The notes: generated from the letters alone by a model not told the origin. DNA of 64,000 nt from Eubacterium xylanophilum ATCC 35991 (GCF_000518685.1 NZ_KI912471.1:78948-142947); one strand, 5' to 3'. Counted from the first letter of the stretch, positions 26,817 to 36,118 are shown. Numbers and translations are program-made.

Positions 26817-27128
26817 ATGACAAGTAAACAAAGAGCTTATTTAAAGGGGCTTGCCATGACTATGGATCCCATATTGCATATTGGAAAATCATCTGTGACA
26901 CCGGAGATGGTTAATTCTGTGGATGAGGCCCTTGAGGCTAGAGAGCTCATAAAACTCGGTGTCCTTAAGAATTGTTTTGACGATCCTAAGGAAATTGCCA
27001 ATGTAATTGCTGAGAGAACAAGATCACAGGTTGTTCAGGTTATCGGTAGAAAGATTGTTTTATACCGCGAATCTAAGAATAAGAAGACAATTGTTCTTCC
27101 AAAGGCTAATAAGAAGGAAGACAAGTAA
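26817..27128 (+). CDS. yhbY: YhbY-family RNA-binding protein (CRM domain)
   Basis: A 103-residue single-domain CRM protein, associated with pre-50S particles in bacteria. The N-terminal LTSKQRAYLKGLA-like sequence (TSKQRAYLKGLAM), HIGKSSVTPEM and the late VVQVIGRKIVLYR are diagnostic. Placed 12 bases after obgE, consistent with a shared role in large-subunit maturation. Confidence 0.93.
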   Translation: MTSKQRAYLKGLAMTMDPILHIGKSSVTPEMVNSVDEALEARELIKLGVLKNCFDDPKEIANVIAERTRSQVVQVIGRKIVLYRESKNKKTIVLPKANKKEDK

Positions 27129-27155
27129 TCAATTTCTAAAGGTTAGGTGATTGTA

Positions 27156-28361
27156 ATGGCCAATATTGGGATTCTCGGCGGAACATTTAATCCGATTCAC
27201 AACGGGCATCTTGCCATGGCAAGCTCTGTCTACGACCAACTGAATTTGGATAAAGTTTGGTTTATGCCTTCCAAGCGACCTCCGCACAAGGATAATTCTA
27301 TTATTCTGCCGGATGAGGACAGAAGTCGAATGGTCAAACATGCTATCGCGCCTATAAAGCATTTTGAGTTCTCTGATATGGAACTAAAGCGCGACAAGAC
27401 CACTTATACAGTTGATACGCTTACAGAACTTGAGAAAACATGTCCGGAAGATAGATTTTTCTTCATCATTGGCGGGGATTCCCTTGAGATGTTTGAGAGT
27501 TGGAAAAAGCCCGAAGTTATCGTCAAGAAGTGCCAACTTGTGGTGGTGAACAGAGGCGATATCAAGGAAGAAATCATGGATGGACTAATCGAGAAGTACA
27601 ACAAAAAGTTCGATGCACATATTATCAAGGTGGACATGCCCTTGATGGATATTTCATCCAGTAATTTGAGAAAAATGTTCCGAGAAAAAAGGGAAGTTCG
27701 TCCCTTTGTGCCAATAGATGTAGTAAATTACATCAAGTTTAATGGCTTTTACGGAACAAAACCCGGGTTTAAGTCGAAACCATCGGACAAAAAGGTTATA
27801 AATACAATTAAATCCTGTGTAAATAATCGCAGATATATTCACATACTGGGAGTTGCCATGACTGCATCTAACTTGGCGGCCGCACATGATTGTGATGAAC
27901 ATAAGGCATACCGCGCCGGTTTACTTCACGATTGTGCAAAGTTCTATAAAGATTATGAATATATCGATAAATGCATGGAATATGGAATTCTAATCACAGA
28001 TCAAGAGAAGAATACACCTGCATTGTTACATGCAAAATTGGGCGCTTATATGGCTGAACATTTTTATCTGGAAACAGATGAGGATTTATTAAATTCTATA
28101 ACATGGCATACGCTTGGCCATCCTGAGATGTCTAAACTTGAGATGATTGTATTTATTGCTGATTATATAGAGCCGGGAAGAGATTGTAACCCCAGACCAT
28201 TTTCTCTTTCTGAAATAAGAAAAACAGCTTTTATAGACCTTGAAAAAGCTGTATATATGTGCGCTGAGTGCACTTTGAGCTATTTGAAATATTCTGGGGA
28301 GAATATTTCTGAGGATGATCCTTTGGTTATAACACGAGATTATTATAAGCAGTTTATGTAA
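27156..28361 (+). CDS. nadD: NadD-YqeK fusion: nicotinate-nucleotide adenylyltransferase plus HD hydrolase
   Basis: Two enzymes in one 401-residue chain. Residues 1 to about 200 are NadD, which makes nicotinic acid adenine dinucleotide for NAD synthesis: GGTFNPIHNGH carries the HxGH motif and ISSSNLR is the ATP motif. Residues about 205-401 are a YqeK-type HD domain: His in YIHILGV, HD in GLLHDCAK, HAKLGA, and the late D in FIADYIEPGR. YqeK proteins hydrolyse diadenosine tetraphosphate symmetrically. Usually nadD and yqeK are adjacent separate genes; here there is no stop or frameshift between them. Start ATG 27156, with AGGTGA five bases before it. Confidence 0.94.
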   Translation: MANIGILGGTFNPIHNGHLAMASSVYDQLNLDKVWFMPSKRPPHKDNSIILPDEDRSRMVKHAIAPIKHFEFSDMELKRDKTTYTVDTLTELEKTCPEDRFFFIIGGDSLEMFESWKKPEVIVKKCQLVVVNRGDIKEEIMDGLIEKYNKKFDAHIIKVDMPLMDISSSNLRKMFREKREVRPFVPIDVVNYIKFNGFYGTKPGFKSKPSDKKVINTIKSCVNNRRYIHILGVAMTASNLAAAHDCDEHKAYRAGLLHDCAKFYKDYEYIDKCMEYGILITDQEKNTPALLHAKLGAYMAEHFYLETDEDLLNSITWHTLGHPEMSKLEMIVFIADYIEPGRDCNPRPFSLSEIRKTAFIDLEKAVYMCAECTLSYLKYSGENISEDDPLVITRDYYKQFM

Positions 28362-28376
28362 ATATGGAGGTAAGAG

Positions 28377-28736
28377 ATGACTTCAAAAGAAATGGCAGGA
28401 ATTGCATATAAGGCAATTGACGAAAAACTTGGCAAAGATATTAAGATTATAGATATTAGTGAGATTTCTATTCTCGCAGATTATCTGATCATCGTAAATG
28501 GTACAAATATTTCACAGGTTCAAGCTATTGTAGATAACGTTGAGATGCGCATGGCTGAAAATGGTATCGTCAATAAGAAGATTGAGGGAAATAGAAATTC
28601 TACTTGGGTACTTATGGATTACGGTGATGTAATAGTTCAGGTATTTATGCCTGATGACAGATTGTTCTATGATTTGGAGAGCATCTGGAGAGATGGAAAA
28701 GATGTGGATGCCGAAGAGTTTAAAAAAGTCCCTTGA
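28377..28736 (+). CDS. rsfS: Ribosomal silencing factor RsfS
   Basis: Binds L14 on the 50S subunit and blocks joining with 30S when nutrients are scarce. The 119 residues contain the DUF143 core: KDIKIIDISEISILADYL, IVNGTNISQVQAI, WVLMDYGDVIVQVF and FYDLESIW. AGGAGGT-like site (GGAGGTAAG) precedes ATG 28377. The stop codon lies inside the terminator palindrome at 28726-28749. Confidence 0.96.
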   Translation: MTSKEMAGIAYKAIDEKLGKDIKIIDISEISILADYLIIVNGTNISQVQAIVDNVEMRMAENGIVNKKIEGNRNSTWVLMDYGDVIVQVFMPDDRLFYDLESIWRDGKDVDAEEFKKVP

Positions 28737-28749
28737 ATTCAAGGGACTT
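28726..28749. terminator. Bidirectional terminator between rsfS and lexA
   Basis: Perfect palindrome AAGTCCCTTGAA (28726-28737) and TTCAAGGGACTT (28738-28749). Read on the - strand it is followed by TTTT, making it the lexA terminator; on the + strand the tail CGTTGTTTGGG is weaker. It contains the rsfS stop codon. Confidence 0.8.
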
Positions 28750-28760
28750 CGTTGTTTGGG

Positions 28761-28825
28761 AATCGCATAGCGCTGGTCTTACTCACGTCGTTCGTAAGAC
28801 AATAATCGCATAGCCGCTGGTCTTA
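28761..28825. repeat. Dispersed hairpin repeat, one full and one truncated unit (locus 2)
   Basis: Full unit 28761-28803 begins AATCGCATAGCGCTGG and has the GTCTTAC/GTAAGAC arms. A second unit starts at 28804, with one inserted C, and stops after GGTCTTAC where the lexA stop codon (TAA on the - strand, 28823-28825) lies. So the lexA 3' end coincides with the point where the repeat is cut off. Confidence 0.85.
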
Positions 28826-29437
28826 CATAAGTCTAAAAAGACCTATTACCTTTCCAAGAATCTGGACTTCATTGACATAGATAGGATCCATGTCATCATT
28901 CTCAGGTTGCAGACGATAGCGATTACTCTCTTTGTAATATGTTTTTACAGTGGCAGAGTCATCTACTAATGCCACAACTATCTCTCCGTTGGATGCACTT
29001 GAGTCCTGTCTTACAATAATCATGTCGCCGTCAAATATTCCAACATTAATCATGCTATCTCCCCTAACTTTCAACATAAAAAGATTTCCGCTAGGGAGCT
29101 CTTCTGAAAGAAGAGGAAAGTAGTTTGTGATATTCTGCTCAGCGAATAGTGGTTCTCCAGCTGCGACACTTCCCAAAACTGGGATATGGCGCATCTCGCG
29201 CTTCATGAGATTAAAGTCGTCATCGACAATCTCGATAGTTCTAGGCTTAGATGGATCCCTTCGGATATAACCATTCTTCTCCATAGTCTCAAGATGAGCA
29301 TGAACAGATGAAGTTGACTTGAGATTAACTGCAGTACAAATCTCTCTAACTGAAGGTGGATAACCCTTTTCAAGAATCTGCTCTTTAATATATTCCAGAA
29401 TCTCTGATTGCTTGGATGAAATTCTTCCTCTTGCCAT
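28823..29437 (-). CDS. lexA: SOS repressor LexA
   Basis: Represses DNA-damage genes and cleaves itself when RecA filaments form. Start ATG at 29437 (MARGRIS), preceded by AGGAGG; 204 residues. N-terminal winged helix (1-70, YPPSVREICTAVNLKSTSSVHAHL), cleavage site Ala93-Gly94 in SVAAGEP, catalytic Ser128 (GDSM) and Lys165 (VKTYY). Two LexA boxes in its own promoter show autoregulation. Its stop codon lies in the truncated dispersed repeat. Confidence 0.97.
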   Translation of the reverse strand: MARGRISSKQSEILEYIKEQILEKGYPPSVREICTAVNLKSTSSVHAHLETMEKNGYIRRDPSKPRTIEIVDDDFNLMKREMRHIPVLGSVAAGEPLFAEQNITNYFPLLSEELPSGNLFMLKVRGDSMINVGIFDGDMIIVRQDSSASNGEIVVALVDDSATVKTYYKESNRYRLQPENDDMDPIYVNEVQILGKVIGLFRLM

Positions 29438-29487
29438 GATATGCCTCCTAAAATTCATACAATGTATAGGACACAAAACAAATGTTT

Positions 29488-29552
29488 TGAACCTACGTTC
29501 GATTTATAGTACTATAATATCATATAAAAAGAGATAAGTCAAACATTTGTTC
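29488..29552 (-). promoter_or_regulatory. lexA promoter with two LexA boxes
   Basis: On the - strand: -35 TTGACT (29542-29537), 17-base spacer, -10 TATTAT (29519-29514). Box 1, GAACAAATGTTTG (29552-29540), overlaps the -35 and fits the Gram-positive SOS consensus GAAC-N4-GTTY. Box 2, CGAACGTAGGTTC (29501-29489), lies just downstream of the start point. Confidence 0.88.
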
Positions 29553-29582
29553 TAAAAAAAATAAATATTTTATAGAATTTGC

Positions 29583-29610
29583 TAGACAAATCGACTATCT
29601 ATGTTATAAT
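29583..29610 (+). promoter_or_regulatory. Promoter of the SH3 protein gene
   Basis: TAGACA (29583-29588), 16-base spacer, TATAAT (29605-29610). LexA box 1 of lexA ends 30 bases upstream of it. Confidence 0.55.
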
Positions 29611-29658
29611 GGAATATGTGGGAAAATTTAATATGAATATAAATATTGGAGGCATAAT

Positions 29659-30606
29659 ATGAGTGGTAAATACAAACCCGATACCAAAAAAGGATTTGAG
29701 ATTTTTGTAGGAACATGGACAGGTGTGGTTGCAATTGTTTTGATTGCAGCATTTGTTTTTGTCGGAAAATTATTCTTGGGTGGAAACACAGAAGAAGAGA
29801 CGGATGTTAGTGTAGTTTCAGTTTCTGATTCAGCAGTATCCGGAGATGCAGTTGTTCAGGATACATCTGAAACTCCTGATCCTTATGATAATGCAATTGT
29901 AAGTGGTAACGAAGAGGACTTTGATGACGAGGATGATGAAGGTCTTAAAGATGCAAAAGTAGCATATACTACTTCGAAGGTTAACATGAGATCTGACGGA
30001 AGCCTTACAGCATCCGTTATTAAAAAGCTCGAGTACGGTGAAAAAGTTAAGATTATAGAATATGATTCAGAGTGGACTAAGGTAAGTCATGATGGAGTAG
30101 AGGGATATATTAATACCATCTACCTCAGCAAGTCTAAACCGGTTAAGATTTCTGAACAAGATGCCAGACCTACGGTGGCACCACGTATTAATCAGAATAC
30201 AACCAGAACTACACCTAGACCAACTAAGAAGCCTAAGGTGAAGTATGATGAGCCGGAGCCGGATGATTATAATGATGATGAACCAGAACCAACTAAGAAG
30301 CCGAAAGCTAAGGCAACTAAGAAGCCTGCTGCAACCAAAAAACCGGTAGCGACTAAGGCACCTGATACTTCAAACAATGATGGTAACTCAGGTAACTCGG
30401 ATAATTCAGGTAATAGTGGTGACAATGGTGGCAACTCCGGAAACAGTGGTAATTCAGGAGAAGGCGGCAACTCAGGAGAAGGTGGCAATAGCGGTAACAG
30501 CGGCAACTCAGGAGAAGGCGGCAATGGCGGTAACAACGGAGAAGGTGGAAATGCCGGAAATAACGGCGATAATACCACACAGAACAATGGTGGAAGTACT
30601 AACTAG
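29659..30606 (+). CDS. Membrane-anchored bacterial SH3 protein with Gly/Asn/Ser tail
   Basis: The 315-residue protein has a short cytosolic N-terminus, one membrane helix at about 19-39 (VAIVLIAAFVFVGKLF), a Ser/Asp/Glu-rich spacer, an SH3b domain at about 97-155 (VNMRSDGSL, YGEKVKIIEYDSEWTKVS, GYINTIYLS), a Thr/Pro/Lys linker with KKP repeats, and a tail of GNSG/EGG repeats from about 235. SH3b domains bind peptidoglycan peptides, so it is probably a wall-associated protein with a flexible outer tail. It precedes mutS by only 14 bases, so the two may be co-transcribed. GGAGG lies before ATG 29659. Confidence 0.82.
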   Translation: MSGKYKPDTKKGFEIFVGTWTGVVAIVLIAAFVFVGKLFLGGNTEEETDVSVVSVSDSAVSGDAVVQDTSETPDPYDNAIVSGNEEDFDDEDDEGLKDAKVAYTTSKVNMRSDGSLTASVIKKLEYGEKVKIIEYDSEWTKVSHDGVEGYINTIYLSKSKPVKISEQDARPTVAPRINQNTTRTTPRPTKKPKVKYDEPEPDDYNDDEPEPTKKPKAKATKKPAATKKPVATKAPDTSNNDGNSGNSDNSGNSGDNGGNSGNSGNSGEGGNSGEGGNSGNSGNSGEGGNGGNNGEGGNAGNNGDNTTQNNGGSTN

Positions 30607-30620
30607 AAGGAGTTCATTAT

Positions 30621-33293
30621 ATGGATGCAATTGATAGAACAAGATTAACTCCTATGATGGCACAGTACTTGGCTACTAAAGATGAATACAATGACTGCAT
30701 ACTATTTTACCGTTTAGGTGATTTCTATGAAATGTTCTTTGATGACGCTGAACTCGTCTCCAAAGAACTGGAAATTACCTTGACCGGTAAGAGTTGTGGT
30801 CTTGATGAGAGGGCACCCATGTGTGGTGTCCCATTTCATTCTGCAGATACATATATCAACAGATTGATTGCCAAAGGATATAGAGTTGCTATTTGTGAGC
30901 AGGTTGAAGATCCTAAGGAAGCTAAGGGACTTGTCAAAAGGGAAGTTGTAAGAATTGTCACCCCTGGAACAACTATCGATTCAGCTGCGCTTGATGAGAC
31001 TAAAAATAACTTTCTCATGTCAGTAGCTATGGTTGACGGTGGAATTGGAATTGCCACTGTTGATGCGAGTACAGGGGATTTTTTCCTCACAGAAGTATAT
31101 GAAAATGCCAAGTTGTTAGATGAGATCAACAAATTCTTGCCAACAGAGTTGATTTGTAATGAGGCATTGCTCATTTCTGGTATAGATTTTGAGGACTTAA
31201 AGGATAGGATGGGAATAACGGTATCAGTGATGCCGGCTCACTATTTTGATGAAGATATATGCGCGAGAACGCTTTTGGACCATTTTAAAGTATCAAATCT
31301 AGATGGCCTCGGAATGAGAGAGTACCAATTTGGTATGATAGCAGCCGGTGTGGTTATGCAGTACTTGGTGGAAACCCAGAAAACCAGCTTGTCGCATATT
31401 CTGAGCATTCAGACCTATTCTGACGGGGCATACATGCTCCTCGATAGAAATACAAGGCGAAACCTAGAGCTTGTGGAGACACTTAGAGAGAAGAATAAGA
31501 GAGGATCGCTTCTCTGGATACTCGACAAGACTAAGACGGCCATGGGTGCCAGATATCTCAGAACCTGTATCGAGCAACCGCTGTTGGATGAACAGGCGAT
31601 TTTAGCTAGATATGATGCAATCGATGAGATTAATGATGATATAATCACAAGAGAGGAAATTAGGGAATATCTGACTCCGATTTATGATTTGGAAAGACTT
31701 CTCAGTAAGATTAGTTACAAATCCGCTAATGCAAGAGATTTACTTGCTTTGCAGGGGTCACTTCTCATGCTGCCATCTATAAAAACTCTTTGTGAGGGAT
31801 TTGAGGCGGAATATTTTACTGAAATAGCGAAGGACCTTGATCCTTTGACAGATATTCATGATTTGATTCTCAGTGCAATTGATGATGATGCACCACTGTC
31901 ATTGCATGATGGTGCAATACTCAAAAAAGGATATAATTCTGAAGTTGATAGGCTTCGCAATGCCAAAGTTGATGGAAAAACTTGGTTGGCTGATTTGGAG
32001 CAGGAGGAGAAAGAAAAGACCGGAATTAAGAATCTCAAAGTCAAGTATAATAAAGTATTTGGATATTATTTAGAGGTGACTAATTCTTACAAAGATCTTG
32101 TTCCAATAGATTGGGTGAGAAAGCAGACCCTCACTAATGCTGAGAGATATACTACAGCTAAGCTTAAAGAATATGAGGATATTATCCTTGGGGCGGAGGA
32201 AAAGCTTTATCACTTGGAGTATGTGGAATTTTGTAAAATCAGAGATCACATATTCTCACAAGTGGATAGAATCCAGAAGACGGCCAAGGCAGTTGCGAAG
32301 ATAGACATGATTTGCTCTCTTGCCTATGTGGCAGAGAAGAATAATTATTGTCGACCAAATATCAATAAAGCAGGAAAAATTAACATTAAAGACGGAAGAC
32401 ATCCAGTTATAGAAAAGATGATCAAAAATGATCTTTTCATAGAGAACGACACATGTCTTGATACGGATGAAAATCGTCTGGTTATCATTACCGGTCCTAA
32501 TATGGCTGGAAAATCAACATATATGAGGCAAACAGCTCTAATCTGTCTTATGGCTCAAGTGGGTAGTTTTGTTCCGGCATCATCGGCAGATATATCACTT
32601 GTAGACAGAATATTTACGAGAGTTGGCGCTTCTGATGACTTGGCAAGTGGACAGAGTACTTTTATGGTTGAGATGACGGAGGTATCTAACATCCTTCACA
32701 ATGCAACGAATAATAGTCTGATTATACTTGACGAGATAGGACGCGGTACATCCACATTTGACGGACTTAGCATAGCATGGGCCGTGGCTGAATATATAGT
32801 AAACAAAGATAACATAGGCGCGAAAACACTATTTGCAACACATTACCATGAGCTGACTGAGCTAGAGGGCAAGCTCCCCGGAGTTGTCAATAGGTGTATA
32901 GCGGTAAAAGAAGATGGCGAAGACATCGTATTCCTAAGAAAGATTGTCAAAGGCGGAGCTGATAGAAGTTATGGAATAGAAGTGGCTAGACTTGCCGGCG
33001 TCCCTGCTCCTATACTTGAAAGAGCAAGGGAAATAGTCCAAAGCTTAGAGGCAAACCAATCTCAAAAAGAAGTTGAAGTGGCAGTAAATGCTGATAATTC
33101 TATAATTAATATGATTCCAAAGAAGGAAGAGGAGTCATTTGGGCAGTTATCTATATTTGACACTTTCAGTTCCTATAGTCATGATGACATTATCTCGGAA
33201 CTAAAAAACCTTGACTTGTCTTCCATGACACCGATGGATGCGATGAATAGAATCTATAACTGGCAGACAAAGATTAACGAGGAGTCTATGTAA
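30621..33293 (+). CDS. mutS: DNA mismatch repair protein MutS
   Basis: Recognises base mismatches and small loops, then recruits MutL. The 890 residues include the mismatch-binding domain I with the conserved Phe-X-Glu (YRLGDFYEMFFDDA at about 29-42), connector, core and clamp domains, and the ABC-type ATPase with Walker A GPNMAGKST at about 624-632, Walker B LIILDEIGRGT and the HYHEL histidine. GAAGGAG precedes ATG 30621. mutL follows after 18 bases. Confidence 0.98.
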   Translation: MDAIDRTRLTPMMAQYLATKDEYNDCILFYRLGDFYEMFFDDAELVSKELEITLTGKSCGLDERAPMCGVPFHSADTYINRLIAKGYRVAICEQVEDPKEAKGLVKREVVRIVTPGTTIDSAALDETKNNFLMSVAMVDGGIGIATVDASTGDFFLTEVYENAKLLDEINKFLPTELICNEALLISGIDFEDLKDRMGITVSVMPAHYFDEDICARTLLDHFKVSNLDGLGMREYQFGMIAAGVVMQYLVETQKTSLSHILSIQTYSDGAYMLLDRNTRRNLELVETLREKNKRGSLLWILDKTKTAMGARYLRTCIEQPLLDEQAILARYDAIDEINDDIITREEIREYLTPIYDLERLLSKISYKSANARDLLALQGSLLMLPSIKTLCEGFEAEYFTEIAKDLDPLTDIHDLILSAIDDDAPLSLHDGAILKKGYNSEVDRLRNAKVDGKTWLADLEQEEKEKTGIKNLKVKYNKVFGYYLEVTNSYKDLVPIDWVRKQTLTNAERYTTAKLKEYEDIILGAEEKLYHLEYVEFCKIRDHIFSQVDRIQKTAKAVAKIDMICSLAYVAEKNNYCRPNINKAGKINIKDGRHPVIEKMIKNDLFIENDTCLDTDENRLVIITGPNMAGKSTYMRQTALICLMAQVGSFVPASSADISLVDRIFTRVGASDDLASGQSTFMVEMTEVSNILHNATNNSLIILDEIGRGTSTFDGLSIAWAVAEYIVNKDNIGAKTLFATHYHELTELEGKLPGVVNRCIAVKEDGEDIVFLRKIVKGGADRSYGIEVARLAGVPAPILERAREIVQSLEANQSQKEVEVAVNADNSIINMIPKKEEESFGQLSIFDTFSSYSHDDIISELKNLDLSSMTPMDAMNRIYNWQTKINEESM

Positions 33294-33311
33294 ACTCTTG
33301 GAGGTTGAATT

Positions 33312-35156
33312 ATGATTCATTTGCTTGATTCGGATACAATAGATAAGATTGCGGCCGGTGAGGTTATAGAGAGACCTGCTGCCGTTGTCAAGGAGTTGGT
33401 TGAAAACTCCATCGATGCAGGTGCTAATGCCATTACTGTTGAGATTAAGAAAGGCGGCATCTCATTTATCAGAATAACAGATAATGGAATGGGAATAGAA
33501 AAAGAAGATATTCCCATCGCCTTTGAGCGCCATGCCACGAGCAAGATTAAGGATATCAACGATTTGCTCTCTATTACCAGCCTTGGTTTCAGAGGAGAGG
33601 CGCTTTCAAGTATTGCATCGGTATCTCAAGTTGAACTGATTACGAAGGCTAAGCATTCTATGGTTGGCAATCGATATGAGATTCACGGAGGCAAGAAGAT
33701 ATCCTTTACAGAGGTTGGCGCGCCGGACGGAACAACTTTTATCGTTCGGAATATTTTCTATAACACACCGGCGAGATTGAAGTTTCTCAAATCTGAGAGG
33801 ACAGAATCAACTCGAATAGGTGAGGTTATGATGCATTTTGCCCTTTCTCATCCTGATATCAGGTTCAACTTTATTGTGGATGGAAAGAACAAACTCAACA
33901 CATCCGGCAATGGAAATGTCAAGAATAATATTTTTTCTCAATATGGTAGTGAAATTGCCAAGGCTCTACTGCCGATTGATACGACTATGTATGACATGAG
34001 ACTTAGTGGTTATATCGGAAAACCGGAGATTAATCGCAATACTCGTTCTCTGATTAATACTTATATTAACGGAAGAATTGTCAAGAGTCCGTTGTTATTT
34101 AAAGCCATAGAATCCGGCTTTTCCGGATATATAATGGGCGGTCGATTTCCATTTGCAACTCTGTTTTTGGAGATAGAATCTTCTCTCTTAGATGTAAATG
34201 TTCATCCAACCAAGATGGAAGTTCGCTTTATGAATCAAGAGGAGGTCTACGATCTCTTTGCAAATTCTATCAAAGAAGCTCTTAAAAAGGCGACAGTAAT
34301 TCCTGAAGTTACCTTAGCTGCGCCTAAGGAGCCTGAAGTTACTTTGGCTTCGCCAAGAGAGCCTGAGGTTACCTTGGTTTCACCGAGAGAACCGGAAATC
34401 CCGGTTCCGGTTGCCGCAGCAAATCCTGATATAGAGGAAATTAGCTATAAGGCACCTGAACCATTTGAAGAAAAGCGAATTGAAGAAGCCAAGAAGCTTG
34501 ATACCAAGAAAATGCAGCAGACCATGCTGGAGCTCATCAATAATAAAGAAGAGCGGAATATTTTCAAGGAAGAGACGGAAGAATCATTCAGATTAATAGG
34601 TCAGGTATTTGGTACTTATTGGATGATTGAGTACAATGATGAGATGCTGATAATAGACCAGCATGCCGCTCACGAGAAAGTGTTATATGAGAAGATAATT
34701 AAGGACTTAAAGGACAAAAAAATCTACCATCAACAGCTGTTAAAGCCAGTGGTTATCACCTTGACAGCCAGGGAAAAACAGTTGATCGATGAATACCGAG
34801 ATGCATTTTATGATTTGGGCTTTGAAATCGAGGATTTTGGCGGGGATGATATAGCTATTACTACAGTCTCTTATCACTTTATCAAGCTGGATACCAAGGA
34901 GTTGTTCTATGCTATATTAGATGGACTTCTAAATGATACGCTCAGCAGTAAGATAGAACTAATTACAGATAGATGTGCTACAATCGCCTGTAAAGCGGCA
35001 GTTAAAGGCAATAATGTCCTGAGTTTCAGAGAAGCTGAAGAATTAATCAGAGAAATGCTCCGAGCAGACGAGCCTTATCACTGTCCACATGGAAGGCCTA
35101 CAACCATATCCATGTCTAAGTATGAATTTGAGAAGAAATTCAAGCGAATTGTTTGA
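33312..35156 (+). CDS. mutL: DNA mismatch repair protein MutL (endonuclease type)
   Basis: Couples MutS to strand removal. The N-terminal GHKL ATPase (about 1-330) shows ELVENSIDAGA, DNGMGI and GFRGEAL. A flexible linker (330-420) contains three 10-residue repeats. The C-terminal domain has the endonuclease motif DQHA(x)2E(x)4E at 449-460, ACKAAVK and CPHGRPT, so this MutL should nick DNA itself, as expected for a lineage lacking MutH. 614 residues is normal. Confidence 0.97.
   Translation: MIHLLDSDTIDKIAAGEVIERPAAVVKELVENSIDAGANAITVEIKKGGISFIRITDNGMGIEKEDIPIAFERHATSKIKDINDLLSITSLGFRGEALSSIASVSQVELITKAKHSMVGNRYEIHGGKKISFTEVGAPDGTTFIVRNIFYNTPARLKFLKSERTESTRIGEVMMHFALSHPDIRFNFIVDGKNKLNTSGNGNVKNNIFSQYGSEIAKALLPIDTTMYDMRLSGYIGKPEINRNTRSLINTYINGRIVKSPLLFKAIESGFSGYIMGGRFPFATLFLEIESSLLDVNVHPTKMEVRFMNQEEVYDLFANSIKEALKKATVIPEVTLAAPKEPEVTLASPREPEVTLVSPREPEIPVPVAAANPDIEEISYKAPEPFEEKRIEEAKKLDTKKMQQTMLELINNKEERNIFKEETEESFRLIGQVFGTYWMIEYNDEMLIIDQHAAHEKVLYEKIIKDLKDKKIYHQQLLKPVVITLTAREKQLIDEYRDAFYDLGFEIEDFGGDDIAITTVSYHFIKLDTKELFYAILDGLLNDTLSSKIELITDRCATIACKAAVKGNNVLSFREAEELIREMLRADEPYHCPHGRPTTISMSKYEFEKKFKRIV
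34302..34391 (+). repeat. Three 30-bp tandem repeats inside mutL
   Basis: Units at 34302-34331, 34332-34361 and 34362-34391 each encode PEVTLAxPxE-like decapeptides in the MutL linker. Each is 30 bp, so copy changes keep the frame. Confidence 0.85.
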
Positions 35157-35175
35157 TGATTTTGGAGGTAATCAA

Positions 35176-36117
35176 TTGCCAAAGAGTAGAGTGATTGTTC
35201 TCGCTGGCCCGACAGCTGTCGGAAAAACCGCAATATCCTTAAAACTTGCCAGAGAACTTGGATGTGAGATCATATCTGCAGATTCAATGCAAATATATAA
35301 GGGGATGGATATAGGAACAGCGAAGATTACAAAAGAAGAAATGGGAGATATTAGACATCATCTTATTGATGTTGTAAATCCCGGGGAGAATTTTGATGTA
35401 TTTCAATATCAAGAAATGGCCAAAAATAAGATCCAAGAGATTATATCTCGTGGAAATATTCCGCTAATTACAGGCGGGACAGGATTTTATATACAAGCTC
35501 TATTATATGACATAAACTTTACAGAGGAGTCGAGTGATAAGTCATATAGACGTGAATTGCAGGAATTGGTTGATACAGGAAGAGGACAAGAGCTATATGA
35601 AAAACTCTTATGTGTTGATAAGGAATATGCAGGGACAGTTCATCCCAATAACTACAAGAGAATTATAAGGGCGCTTGATTACTATAACAACACGGGAGAG
35701 AAGTTTTCCAGCCATAATGAAGAGCAGAGTAAAAACCAATCTCCGTATAATTTCAACTACTTTGTTCTCAATATGAACAGAGAGAAACTATATAAAAATA
35801 TCGATAGAAGAGTTGATATAATGTTTGATATGGGACTTCTTGAAGAAGTTAAAAATCTTGTCAAACAGGGATATGATAGAAATCTCACATCGATGCAGGC
35901 TATTGGTTACAAAGAGTTTTTTGACTATTTTGATGGTGCGATAGACTTAGAACAACTGAAAAATCAGATCAAGATAGACACAAGACACTATGCAAAGCGC
36001 CAATTGACGTGGTTCAGACGAGAAAAAGAAACCATATTCATTGACAAAGATGAGTTTGAAAATGATGATAAGGTGGCAGAGTATATAATAAAAAAATATT
36101 ATAAAGAAGGAATATAA
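35176..36117 (+). CDS. miaA: tRNA dimethylallyltransferase
   Basis: Adds a dimethylallyl group to N6 of A37 in tRNAs that read UNN codons. I start at TTG 35176 (PKSRVIVLAGPTAVGKT), with GGAGGT at 35164-35169 just after the mutL stop; the upstream ATG at 35089 would overlap mutL by 68 bases and add an unrelated 29 residues. The 313-residue product has P-loop GPTAVGKT, ISADSMQIYKGMDIGTAK, and GGTGFYIQALL, all MiaA signatures. Confidence 0.95.
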   Translation: MPKSRVIVLAGPTAVGKTAISLKLARELGCEIISADSMQIYKGMDIGTAKITKEEMGDIRHHLIDVVNPGENFDVFQYQEMAKNKIQEIISRGNIPLITGGTGFYIQALLYDINFTEESSDKSYRRELQELVDTGRGQELYEKLLCVDKEYAGTVHPNNYKRIIRALDYYNNTGEKFSSHNEEQSKNQSPYNFNYFVLNMNREKLYKNIDRRVDIMFDMGLLEEVKNLVKQGYDRNLTSMQAIGYKEFFDYFDGAIDLEQLKNQIKIDTRHYAKRQLTWFRREKETIFIDKDEFENDDKVAEYIIKKYYKEGI

Positions 36118-36118
36118 A

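Noticed and set aside
30267-30587. Pro/Leu-rich open frame on the - strand in the SH3 protein tail
   Set aside because: It is the antisense reading of the Gly/Asn/Ser/Glu repeats and has no ribosome site.
35089-35175. miaA starting at ATG 35089
   Set aside because: It would overlap mutL by 68 bases; TTG 35176 has a strong ribosome site and matches the family N-terminus.
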